30,987 nucleotides of DNA from a virus. The position numbers and the translations under genes were made by a program. The notes beneath the pieces were generated by a model. The model was not told the origin of the DNA. It saw nothing but the letters and a program-made list of their open reading frames with translations, and did no database searches. The stretch covers positions 1 to 30,987 of the IMG/VR virus record IMGVR_UViG_3300042556_003267; one strand, 5' to 3'. This document shows positions 1-6,959 of this stretch, piece after piece (the first letter of the stretch is position 1; every line of letters starts with the position of its first letter).

Positions 1-446
1 TCATTCAATGGTTAGACGCGTCTCCGCTTACGCGTGTTCCTTCTACCGAGGAAGAGTGGGGGGCTGCGAATGGTGTGACGGATCGCACGTTGCGTCGTTG
101 GAAGCAGGATCCCGCGTTTGTTGCCCTTCGCGAGGAGATGGGTGGGGGGTCGGTGTCGGCGCCTACGGTGGTGGACGATGACGGATCTGACGAAGCCTCC
201 TACCGTGTTGTCAAGGCCAAGCTTGTGGAGGGTGCGCGTAGCGGTAACCCTAAGGCTCTTGAGCTGTATTTCAAAACTTACGGCAAGCCGTTCGTCGAGG
301 ACGAAGTGGCTGCTCGTTCACTCGATCTTGAGAATATGGAACTTCCTGGCCTGGTCGCGAGAGCTGTCGCGTCTCTTGCGCCCGACGAACTCGAGTCCCA
401 CCTCCGCCAGCTCGGCTGGACTGTGGGGAGACCAGACGTTGGTTAA
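1..446 (+). CDS. Terminase small subunit, 5' end outside window
   Basis: The frame is open from the window edge (codons begin at base 3), so the start lies upstream and 147 residues are visible. Small terminases bind the packaging site on phage DNA and pass it to the large subunit. The visible N-terminal part holds a helix-turn-helix: an EEEWGAANGV helix followed by the recognition helix TDRTLRRWKQDPAF. This is the form found in small terminases related to phBC6A51-type proteins. A linker follows, then a helical part with GARSGNPKALELYFKTYGKP, also typical. A GTG at 75 could be taken as the start, but it would remove half of the helix-turn-helix, so I reject it. The large terminase two genes downstream supports the call. 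The role is inferred from this pattern and position. Confidence 0.78.
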   Translation, partial: IQWLDASPLTRVPSTEEEWGAANGVTDRTLRRWKQDPAFVALREEMGGGSVSAPTVVDDDGSDEASYRVVKAKLVEGARSGNPKALELYFKTYGKPFVEDEVAARSLDLENMELPGLVARAVASLAPDELESHLRQLGWTVGRPDVG

Positions 447-450
447 CGTT

Positions 451-654
451 ATGGACATCGTACACGTTTTCCAGGAAGAGGACCGCGAAAGTCAGGACGG
501 TCACCTGGAAGACTGGTTTGGGCACGAGCCGCCGGACAACACCCCGCCTGACGCGGTGTGCGCCTGTGGGGCCCGGCTGGTCCGCCTCAACAAGGCCGGC
601 ACATCGGGCGGTGTGTGGCATCGTCGTCTCTGGTCACCGTGGGCGGATCTATGA
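451..654 (+). CDS. Small unknown protein with Cys pair
   Basis: This is a 67-residue protein that I do not recognise. It starts with an ATG four bases after the small terminase stop, and its TGA overlaps the ATG of the next gene (ATGA), so it fills the gap exactly. The N-terminal half is acidic (FQEEDRESQDGHLEDWF). The C-terminal half holds a CACG pair and ends with HRRLWSPWADL. Two cysteines in a CxC pattern could be half of a metal site, but no second pair is present. The ATG has no strong Shine-Dalgarno sequence, so it may be translated by coupling to the gene before it. Gene packing is the main evidence that it is real. Confidence 0.55.
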   Translation: MDIVHVFQEEDRESQDGHLEDWFGHEPPDNTPPDAVCACGARLVRLNKAGTSGGVWHRRLWSPWADL

Positions 655-995
655 GCACCCCCGCATCCGTCAAAGTTGGCCCGTACCGCTACAAGGTGGT
701 GGTCGACGCCGACCGTATCAAAGAGTTGGAAAAAGAGTCCAATTCGGAGCTCTACGGCATCACCAACCACGGGCACCTCGAAATTGCCCTGCAGCCCGAC
801 GTAGCCGACCTTATCCTGCGTGAGACGCTGCTGCACGAGGTTCTGCACGCCGTCCTCTACAACACCGGCGTGTCTGACCGTATGACCGACAAAGCCGAGG
901 AGCACCTGATCCGGGCCCTGTCGCCCGCCCTGTTCGCGCTGCTGCGCGACAACCCCGAACTTGTCGCATACCTTGTGGGCGGCGATGAACGCTAA
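651..995 (+). CDS. Putative zinc metallopeptidase-like protein (HExxH)
   Basis: This is a 114-residue protein. The key feature is LLHEVLHAVLYNTG at about residues 62-75, which contains the HExxH motif (HEVLH) of zinc metallopeptidases. It is followed by a helical region with a conserved-looking acidic patch (DKAEEHLIRALSPALF) that could supply the third ligand. Small phage proteins of this type often sit near packaging or early genes. Their substrate is generally unknown, and some may be structural rather than catalytic. The ATG at 651 overlaps the previous stop, and the gene overlaps the large terminase start at 985 by 11 bases, so all four packaging genes look co-translated. The fold and motif are visible; the activity is inference. 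Confidence 0.65.
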   Translation: MSTPASVKVGPYRYKVVVDADRIKELEKESNSELYGITNHGHLEIALQPDVADLILRETLLHEVLHAVLYNTGVSDRMTDKAEEHLIRALSPALFALLRDNPELVAYLVGGDER

Positions 996-2772
996 AAGGG
1001 CTCAGGAGCTGCAGGAACTGTGGGTGGAGCTCGAGTGGCGGCGTTGCGCCACCGATGAGACATACTTCATCCAGAACTACGTTTACATTCCCAGCGAACA
1101 GGACGCTCGCGGCCGCGTCAAATTCACAATGTTTGACTACCAGCACGACCTGCAGCAGCTCATCACCACAAACCGGTTCGTAGTATCGTTAAAGGCCCGC
1201 CAGATCGGTTACACGACCCTCGCGATGGCGCACGCCCTCTGGCTGGTCCTGTTCCGACCCGGCGCAAACATTCTCATCGTATCCAAAAACCAGGACTCGT
1301 CAAACAAGAACCTGGCCCAGGCCCGCCTAGCTTACAGGTTTCTCCCGGAGTGGATGAAGTCCCGCGGCCCACGCCTTGAAGCCGACTCGACGAAGGGTAT
1401 GTCTTTCGTCTTCCCGGACGGTATGATCTCCCATATGAAGGCCGCCGCGTCAACTTCTGGCGTGTTCGCCGGTGAGACCGCCACCTTCGTCATCTGGGAT
1501 GAGGCCGGACTAGTTGAACCTGCCTCCCTGCAGGAAGACGTGCTTCGCACGCTTCTGCCGACCACCGACGCCGGCGGATCTATGTGGATTATCTCTACCG
1601 CCCGCGGCGCACACAACCGTTTCGCGAAAACCTACCGCGCAGCCAAGAAGGGAGAGTCGCGTTTCGTGTCTTTCTTCCGTCCGTGGATGGTGTCACCGTT
1701 CCTTCAATGCAATAAGGACTGCGGATGGTGCAGCGGCGAGGAAGGCAAACGCGCCCCGTGCACCACGCGTCACGACCGTATGCGACGCGAGTTCGCCGAC
1801 GAACCGTGGAGGTTCGCGCAAGAGTATCCCGCCGACGACGAGGAAGCATTCCGCGAGTCCGGCCGCCCACGTTTCGTTGGCCTACCGCCAGAGGAGACCT
1901 TTGAAGACCTGCCCTACCGCGGCGATCTCGTCTGGAAAGACGACAAGACGCTAGAGTTCCAGTTCGATGAGCACGGCCCGCTGCGCCTAGCAACCCTCAC
2001 CCCGCTGGCTGAGGGCTTCTACGTGATCGGCGCCGACCCATCCCAAGGCGTTGGTAAGGACTATGCCTCCGCCCACGTACTTTTCATCAACGACGATGGG
2101 CGTCCTGAGATTGCAGGCTACTACCACTCAAATACCGTCCAACCACCCGAGTTTGCGTCCGCCCTCGACCGTCTAGGGCGCTTTTTTGCTGGCCGCCAAT
2201 GGGCCGCCCTGCTCGCCGTCGAAGACCAGGGAGGTCAGGGCGCCCTGCCGATCAACGAACTGCACCGCCATTTAGACTACCCGAACCCGTATATGCACCA
2301 AAACCCAGGCGCCCGCCGCAGCAAAGGCAGCCGTTTCTTCGCATTCCCTATGACGGTGGACCGCCGCCGGGCCGTTATCGACCGTTTGGCCAAATACCTG
2401 TCCACCGCCCACGGGGCGCCAATGCTTGACAGTATCTATCCTGCCCTGAGAGTAGAACTGGGCCAGTTCGTCGCCCAGGAGACTATGAACGGTAACATTC
2501 GCTACGCCGCCGACGTCGGCTGCCACGACGACTTGGTTATGTCTTTGGCCATTTCGCTCTGGATTCTTGTCGAGGAGGGCAGCGGCTCCCCACAAGCGGC
2601 TCCTATTGAGGAGAAAACGGATTTCGTGTTCGATGTCGGGCGCCCGATACGCGAGGCACGAGAGCAAGCTATCCTTGAGGCCGAAGCGGCCGCCACTAGG
2701 CAGTGGGAAACCATCAGCCTAAACAGCGGACAGGACGGACTCTATATTGGACCGAGAGGAATCTATGGCTGA
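985..2772 (+). CDS. terL: Terminase large subunit (packaging ATPase/nuclease)
   Basis: This 595-residue DNA-packaging motor powers DNA translocation into the prohead and cuts concatemers. The ATPase domain has the terminase-type Walker A region KARQIGYTT (about residues 70-78) and the Walker B region FVIWDEAG (about 166-173), followed by the coupling motif STARG. The C-terminal RNase H-like nuclease shows the expected acidic residues in IGADPSQGVG (about 347), AVEDQGGQG (about 410) and CHDDLVMS (about 512). A Cys cluster (CxxxC, CxxC, then a further Cys nine residues on) lies near residues 241-258, between the two domains, and may bind zinc. I chose the ATG at 985, which overlaps the previous gene; an upstream start at 961 has no better signal. 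The 3' end of the gene carries a copy of the repeated 26-base motif. Confidence 0.95.
   Translation: MNAKRAQELQELWVELEWRRCATDETYFIQNYVYIPSEQDARGRVKFTMFDYQHDLQQLITTNRFVVSLKARQIGYTTLAMAHALWLVLFRPGANILIVSKNQDSSNKNLAQARLAYRFLPEWMKSRGPRLEADSTKGMSFVFPDGMISHMKAAASTSGVFAGETATFVIWDEAGLVEPASLQEDVLRTLLPTTDAGGSMWIISTARGAHNRFAKTYRAAKKGESRFVSFFRPWMVSPFLQCNKDCGWCSGEEGKRAPCTTRHDRMRREFADEPWRFAQEYPADDEEAFRESGRPRFVGLPPEETFEDLPYRGDLVWKDDKTLEFQFDEHGPLRLATLTPLAEGFYVIGADPSQGVGKDYASAHVLFINDDGRPEIAGYYHSNTVQPPEFASALDRLGRFFAGRQWAALLAVEDQGGQGALPINELHRHLDYPNPYMHQNPGARRSKGSRFFAFPMTVDRRRAVIDRLAKYLSTAHGAPMLDSIYPALRVELGQFVAQETMNGNIRYAADVGCHDDLVMSLAISLWILVEEGSGSPQAAPIEEKTDFVFDVGRPIREAREQAILEAEAAATRQWETISLNSGQDGLYIGPRGIYG
2587..2612 (+). 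promoter_or_regulatory. Repeated 26-base motif, copy 1 (inside terL)
   Basis: TCCCCA, four bases (CAAG), CGGCT, five bases (CCTAT), TGAGGA. All fixed positions and both spacings match the eight other copies. Here the motif lies inside the large terminase reading frame, 153 bases before the portal start, with no gene start directly after it. That argues for transcription initiation rather than a ribosome-binding role. Promoter function is inferred. Confidence 0.6.
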
Positions 2773-4699
2773 GAACTACAAGAGCAAGTATTCGTTGAGC
2801 GACAAGCAGGCTGCGCTGCGTGACGCTATCCGACGAATGGAGCCCGTGCATCAGCATTGGCGTATGCTCGAGTCCCTCTACCGCATCGGCGCCCAACGCG
2901 AAGTCACCGCAATCGACATCAACCGCATCCTCCCCTATCCGGTGCCCGGAACTTTCCTCCGCACCGTGAATATGATCCTGCCGCACCTAAACCTGATCAT
3001 CAACTCCGTCACCGCCCGCGACCCGAAGCTTATTGTCACCCCGCTCGGCGGAGACCAGATGGTTGTCGAACGTAACGCGACCATCGCAAAAGCTGTCCTC
3101 GAGTACTTCTGGCGCCGCACCGAAGCAACCGGCGTTATGCGCGATATGACCCAGGATATGGTTGTCTTGGGCAACGGCTTCTGCAAAGTTGGTTGGGCGT
3201 ACTCGACAAGCACCGAGGATCGCACCGCCGAAGAGATCACCGCCGAAGTGGACGAGCTTATGGCCGCAGCAACCGAAGTTGCGGCAGAGATGGGCGCAGT
3301 GCTGACCGAGGCCGACATCACAGAGATCGTCAAATCCGTCGCCCTCACCAACGAGCTCGCAGAAGTAGACGAGCCATTCGTTGAGTACGTTTCACCGTAC
3401 GACATTTATGTTCCCGCCAACGCCCGCCGCATCGGCAACTCCCGCTGGATCGCCCAGAAGCTCCGCCTCCCCGTCGCCGAGTTGAAGGCCAACAAACTAT
3501 TTGACCGTCAGGCCGTCAAGGACATTGTTCCCGACACTGGTTACGCCGAGCGCGAAACGCTTGAACGCTACGAGGAGCAGGAAGGTTCGCTGCCGGAGAT
3601 CTTCTCGCACGCCACCGTCTACGAGTTTTACGATATGGAATCACGCACGCTTTGCGTATTCCAGCTTGACGCAAACACCCCACTCTTCGAGGGCCCGATT
3701 CCGTATGCGCACCGTCACGCGCCGTTCGTGCATATGCGCAACTTCAACGACGGCGGCCAGTCGTTCTGGTCGTTCGGTGACGTGGAAAACGTAGCCGGCC
3801 TGCAGCTGATGGTTAACGAAATTATGGTCGCAGAGATCAACGATCTCAAGCGCGTCGGCAACAAGTACTTCATCAACAAGAAGGTGCTCACACCGGAGCT
3901 CGCCAAGGCCCTGCAGGAAAACAAGCCTGACGCTGTAATCCCGGTGGATATTCCGGCGAATATGAACATTCAGGAAGTTCTCGTTCCGGTGCAGCGCCTG
4001 GCAACCCCGTCCGACAACTATATGATGGAAGGCAAGTTGCAGGACTATATGCAGCGCATCCTCGGCGTCACCGACCTTCAGGCTGGCGCTGTGCAGGTTG
4101 CTTCCCGTGTGCCGGCCTACGCCGCCGCCGCTGTCGAAGGTGCGTCTACGCTGCGCGCTATGGACAAGCAGGTTAACGTTGAGCGCGCCGCGCGAGACAT
4201 CGGCACCCGTATGCTTGGCCTCTGCCAGCAGTTCCTCGACGAGGGCAAGGCTGTGCGCATCGCTGGCCCAGACGCCCCGATGTGGTTGCAAGTTTCCGCG
4301 GACGACATCGAAGGAGAGTTCTCCATTGAGACCGAGGGCGGTTCGACGCAGGCAATCAACCCGATCACCAAGGCACGTCAGGGTATGGACATTCTCACCC
4401 AGATCGCCCCGATGCTTTCCCAGCTTGGCTACAACCCGGAGAACGCCATCCGTTCCGCGCTCACCTATCTCGGCCTCAACCCTGATCACCTGCTGGTTCG
4501 TCCCGAGCCGCAGCCGGCGCCCGCGCCCGCACCCACCGGCGTTCCGCCGATGGGCCCTGAGATGATGGGCGGTTTGCCGCCGGAGATGGCCGGTATGCCG
4601 CCCGCTGGTGGTATGCCGTTGGATCTGAATGACCCCGCGATCCTTGCAATGTTGGCTGGGGGCGGGACAATGATGCCGGAAGGAGGTATGCCGCTGTGA
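2765..4699 (+). CDS. Portal protein
   Basis: This is a 644-residue portal, the dodecameric ring at the capsid vertex through which DNA enters and leaves. The N-terminal region has a portal-like helical opening (LPHLNLIINSVTARDPKLIV) and the typical motif DMVVLGNGFCKVGW near residues 134-147. A long acidic helical insertion (about 155-200) precedes the region SPYDIYVPANARRIGNSRW. The helix that would line the channel is probably within 345-400. The tail is rich in Pro, Gly and Met (GMPPAGGMPL type) and probably disordered. GAGAGGA ends four bases before the ATG at 2765, so I prefer this to the TTG at 2747. The gene overlaps terL by 8 bases and the next gene by 4. No MuF-type fusion is present. 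The exact portal family is not assigned. Confidence 0.88.
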   Translation: MAENYKSKYSLSDKQAALRDAIRRMEPVHQHWRMLESLYRIGAQREVTAIDINRILPYPVPGTFLRTVNMILPHLNLIINSVTARDPKLIVTPLGGDQMVVERNATIAKAVLEYFWRRTEATGVMRDMTQDMVVLGNGFCKVGWAYSTSTEDRTAEEITAEVDELMAAATEVAAEMGAVLTEADITEIVKSVALTNELAEVDEPFVEYVSPYDIYVPANARRIGNSRWIAQKLRLPVAELKANKLFDRQAVKDIVPDTGYAERETLERYEEQEGSLPEIFSHATVYEFYDMESRTLCVFQLDANTPLFEGPIPYAHRHAPFVHMRNFNDGGQSFWSFGDVENVAGLQLMVNEIMVAEINDLKRVGNKYFINKKVLTPELAKALQENKPDAVIPVDIPANMNIQEVLVPVQRLATPSDNYMMEGKLQDYMQRILGVTDLQAGAVQVASRVPAYAAAAVEGASTLRAMDKQVNVERAARDIGTRMLGLCQQFLDEGKAVRIAGPDAPMWLQVSADDIEGEFSIETEGGSTQAINPITKARQGMDILTQIAPMLSQLGYNPENAIRSALTYLGLNPDHLLVRPEPQPAPAPAPTGVPPMGPEMMGGLPPEMAGMPPAGGMPLDLNDPAILAMLAGGGTMMPEGGMPL

Positions 4700-4917
4700 G
4701 CAAATACGTGAAACTGGCCGCGATTGAGCGGATGGCCAAATCGATGGACGAACTCCACGAGGAGGAAGGCTACGACGAAGGCAAGATGGAAGAGCACGGT
4801 GAGCACGAATGTAAGTGTGCTTGCTGTGGTGCGCCGTGCGAAGTGTGTAACGATGCAGAAGAGATCGAGGACTCTGAAAACGAGGAAGAGTCCGAGGACA
4901 ACGAAGAGTCGTACTAG
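4696..4917 (+). CDS. Small acidic Cys-rich protein
   Basis: This 73-residue protein begins at a GTG that overlaps the portal stop (GTGA). Its middle holds a dense cysteine cluster, CKCACCGAPCEVC (six Cys within 13 residues, about 38-50), preceded by HGEHE, which suggests a bound metal. The C-terminus is almost entirely Glu, Asp, Ser and Asn (ENEEESEDNEES). I do not recognise the family. Its place between portal and scaffold suggests a small assembly factor or minor head protein. An acidic DNA-mimic or scaffold-like role is possible but speculative. Confidence 0.6.
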   Translation: MSKYVKLAAIERMAKSMDELHEEEGYDEGKMEEHGEHECKCACCGAPCEVCNDAEEIEDSENEEESEDNEESY

Positions 4918-4919
4918 TC

Positions 4920-5528
4920 GTGAATCCGTTGGCTCGTATCGTTTACAATATGGTCGCAGAGGGCGCCGAGGCTGGTGCTAAGGCGTCTGCTGACGATGTG
5001 CTGCGCGCTGCGGAAAAGATAGCTGACGAGGGTGTTGAGGCCGCTGGCGATTGGGGCTGGAAAGGCGGCAAGCCTGGTGAGTTGACGGGTGGAGAGTATC
5101 ACAGACGTCTCGACAACCTATATGACAGCTATGACCAATCTGACCAGATTGATCGTGCGCGCTGGAGAACAGCGGAGGACAAGCTTAGGGACGAGCTGAA
5201 TTTTGAGATAGAGAACCAACTGGCCCAGTCCAGCTCCAACATAGACTCAATACTGTTTAATCGGCTCGACGGCGATATAGACAAGTTCACCACGGATATG
5301 CGCGAGTTGGAAAGGGCTGGTATTCCGCGGGAATGGACGGGTAAGGTGTGGCCGGCAATTCAAGGCCAGCTGCAATACCCAAATGACTATGTGCCTCCGG
5401 TTATAGCGCAACAGGTGTCTGACGCTATGCGCCCGATGACTAACGATCAGCGGGAGGAGTTTCTGGCCCTGCTGCCGGAATGGACGGAATCCCTGGAAGA
5501 CCTGGCTAACGCCGTTAAGACTCTCTGA
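4920..5528 (+). CDS. Unknown helical protein, upstream paralogue of next gene
   Basis: This 202-residue protein starts at a GTG two bases after the preceding stop. The N-terminal third is Ala-rich and helical, followed by an acidic, Gln/Asn-rich region (EIENQLAQSSSNIDSILFN). The last 30 residues contain DQREEFLALLPEWTESLEDL, which closely matches the C-terminal half of the next small gene. Some DNA identity remains (gatcagcggga and ctgctgccggaatgg are shared), so the two arose by duplication. I cannot assign a function. Position before the scaffold suggests a head-associated or assembly role. Its stop overlaps the next ATG (TGATG). Confidence 0.6.
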   Translation: MNPLARIVYNMVAEGAEAGAKASADDVLRAAEKIADEGVEAAGDWGWKGGKPGELTGGEYHRRLDNLYDSYDQSDQIDRARWRTAEDKLRDELNFEIENQLAQSSSNIDSILFNRLDGDIDKFTTDMRELERAGIPREWTGKVWPAIQGQLQYPNDYVPPVIAQQVSDAMRPMTNDQREEFLALLPEWTESLEDLANAVKTL

Positions 5529-5713
5529 TGTTCAAATACGACTGCCCTCCGTTCGTGAAGTCCCGGGCCGCCAAGCAGGTTGACGCATTCCTGGCGCTGA
5601 CCGAGGATCAGCGGGAAACGTTTATGATTCTGCTGCCGGAATGGGTCGGCTCGGTAGAGGACCTGATCAACGCCGCCGTCCACCTGTCCCCGAATGCCGG
5701 GACTGGGGAGTAA
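5528..5713 (+). CDS. Small unknown protein, paralogue of preceding C-terminus
   Basis: This 61-residue protein has its ATG overlapping the previous stop. Residues 23-49 (TEDQRETFMILLPEW and then EDLINAAV) are the same module as the C-terminus of the preceding gene. It is a free-standing duplicate with a different N-terminal stretch (MFKYDCPPFVKSRAAKQ). Function is unknown. It ends with TAA, five bases before copy 2 of the 26-base motif, so it is the last gene of the packaging-proximal group. Confidence 0.55.
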   Translation: MFKYDCPPFVKSRAAKQVDAFLALTEDQRETFMILLPEWVGSVEDLINAAVHLSPNAGTGE

Positions 5714-5717
5714 AAAC

Positions 5718-5743
5718 TCCCCAACGGCGGCTATATGTGAGGA
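5718..5743 (+). promoter_or_regulatory. Repeated 26-base motif, copy 2 (before scaffold)
   Basis: TCCCCA, ACGG, CGGCT, ATATG, TGAGGA. It lies in the 121-base gap before the scaffold gene. Unlike most copies it is about 90 bases from the next start codon, so its TGAGGA cannot be that gene's ribosome-binding site. The scaffold has its own site, AAGGGAGA, near 5819. This supports a promoter role for scaffold and coat. Confidence 0.6.
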
Positions 5744-5762
5744 ATACAACCGTATTCCTTTT
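5741..5762 (+). other. Hairpin with short T tract, directly after motif copy 2
   Basis: GGAATAC (5741-5747) and GTATTCC (5752-5758) form a perfect 7-base-pair stem around the loop AACC, followed by TTTT. The stem begins inside the last bases of the 26-base motif. If transcription starts at the motif, the RNA would open almost directly with this stem-loop, which could protect the 5' end. It could instead be a weak terminator for upstream transcripts. A second short stem (CCCAAA/TTTGGG) lies at 5780-5795 without a T tract. Confidence 0.45.
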
Positions 5763-5834
5763 ACCGCGAACAAGTTCACCCCAAACCCCTTTGGGACAAT
5801 TGGTGGCTGAAACACTCGTAAGGGAGAAAACAAT

Positions 5835-6860
5835 ATGACCGATACGCTCCGAGAGATCATCAACGAGGCGATGCAGGCGAACCAGAACCCTGAGACTCAG
5901 GACACTCCGGCCGCCAGCGACACTGAGGACACCGCCGCTGAAGCGGTTACCGAGGAGCTTCCTGAGGAGACGGAAGTTGAGGTTAGCGAGGAAGACCTTC
6001 TCGCAACCAACGACGAAGACGAGACCACCGAAGAGGCGGAGGAGACGGAGTCGAAGGAAGCAGGCGAAACGTACGAGGTGAAGGTTGACGGCGAAACCGT
6101 CAAGGTCACCCTGGACGAGGCGCTTGCAGGTTACCAGCGTCAAGCGGATTATACCCGCAAGGCGCAGGCGTTAGCAGCTGAGCGTGAAGAGATCGAGCAA
6201 TCGAAGGCGGAGTTCACGGAAGTGCTTGAGCAGGTTTCTGCTCTGGACACTGCCTGGAACGACAATCCAATTTCGGTGATCGCTCACTTTACCGCATCAA
6301 CGGAGAACCCGACCCAAGCGGTTGCTCTCCTCATCAAGGAGTTGGCTTCGGCCAATCTTCTCGAGAAGGAGTTCCTCGAGGTGTTCGGCATCACTCCAGA
6401 GGTGCGTGGTCAGTGGTCGCAGGAGGCGGAGCTTAACCAGCTTCGTTCGAAGGCGGCCCGTGTTGACACCGAATCCAAGACTCGCGCCGAAGAGGCTGAG
6501 ATGGAGGCGGCGGTCCAGAAGGCCATCGTTCAGTTTGACCGCGATTTGGATGAGATCATCACCAGTGAGGGTCTCAACCTTAACACGGCACAGCGCGCCG
6601 AATTCCGCAAGCAGCTTGCAGGCTATGCGCGGGACAACGAAATCACGAATCTCCGGGCCGCTTATAAGGCCTTGAGGTACGAGGAAGACAGCCAGAAGCG
6701 CAAGGTGGCCCAAAAGACCGCCGAGCGAACAAAGCAAAAGAAAGCCACTTCAGCGGTGGCCCGCAAAGGTTCAGGAGATGCCGGCAGTGCGCCAGTGTCA
6801 AGTGGACCGGCCGATCTCCGGTCGCTCATCGCAGAAACGATGAAGGAGATTGGAGGCTGA
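5835..6860 (+). CDS. Scaffolding protein
   Basis: This 341-residue protein directs coat assembly inside the prohead and is then lost or cleaved. The layout is the usual one for phage scaffolds. A very acidic, low-complexity N-terminus (about 15-75, rich in Glu, Asp and Thr) is followed by the characteristic module YEVKVDGETVKVTLDEALAG then YQRQADYTRKAQALA (about 79-115). A long helical region comes next, then a basic coat-binding-like segment (QKRKVAQKTAERTKQKK, near 293-309) and a short final helix (LRSLIAETMKEIGG). The ATG at 5835 follows AAGGGAGA at a suitable distance. The major coat gene comes directly after. The last codons and stop lie within a hairpin at 6852-6868. Confidence 0.85.
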   Translation: MTDTLREIINEAMQANQNPETQDTPAASDTEDTAAEAVTEELPEETEVEVSEEDLLATNDEDETTEEAEETESKEAGETYEVKVDGETVKVTLDEALAGYQRQADYTRKAQALAAEREEIEQSKAEFTEVLEQVSALDTAWNDNPISVIAHFTASTENPTQAVALLIKELASANLLEKEFLEVFGITPEVRGQWSQEAELNQLRSKAARVDTESKTRAEEAEMEAAVQKAIVQFDRDLDEIITSEGLNLNTAQRAEFRKQLAGYARDNEITNLRAAYKALRYEEDSQKRKVAQKTAERTKQKKATSAVARKGSGDAGSAPVSSGPADLRSLIAETMKEIGG

Positions 6861-6868
6861 TAGCCTCC
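6852..6868 (+). other. Hairpin spanning the scaffold stop codon
   Basis: GGAGGCT (6852-6858) and AGCCTCC (6862-6868) pair perfectly over a three-base loop, and the TGA stop at 6858-6860 lies within it. The following TCCTCCTT is C/T-rich rather than a T tract, so a classical terminator is unlikely. It could slow ribosomes or shape the RNA leader between scaffold and coat. Confidence 0.4.
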
Positions 6869-6882
6869 CCTCCTCCTTGTTG

Positions 6883-6911
6883 TTGACGCGCTGTTCCCGG
6901 TTCGGTTATCC
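6883..6911 (+). promoter_or_regulatory. Candidate host-type promoter before coat gene
   Basis: TTGACG (6883-6888) is followed after 17 bases by TTATCC (6906-6911), a fair sigma-70-like pair at ideal spacing. Transcription would start near 6918, in the 99-base gap before the coat gene. The -10 box is imperfect. The coat gap also holds a poor resemblance to the 26-base motif (TTCCC, CGGTT, then AGTGAATA) but with altered spacing. Confidence 0.35.
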
Positions 6912-6959
6912 CTATCAGTGAATAAGCCAAACTAACAATTTCCAAAGGAGGAAACTACA

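Noticed and set aside
118-654. Longer frame starting at 118 for the second gene
   Set aside because: It would overlap almost all of the small terminase in another frame. The ATG at 451 directly after the terminase stop fits the gene packing.
3641-4489. Reverse-strand frame of 282 codons in the portal gene
   Set aside because: It is a shadow frame opposite a strongly coding gene, as are similar reverse frames at 15328-16029, 19315-19947 and 23932-24717. They lack ribosome-binding sites and recognisable domains.
6894-6925. A tenth motif copy before the coat gene
   Set aside because: TTCCC, CGGTT and AGTGAATA resemble parts of the motif but the first block and spacing differ. I left it as a possible relic.
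6890-6930. tRNA T-arm-like GGTTCGG sequence
   Set aside because: No matching acceptor or anticodon stems were found; the resemblance is limited to a few bases.
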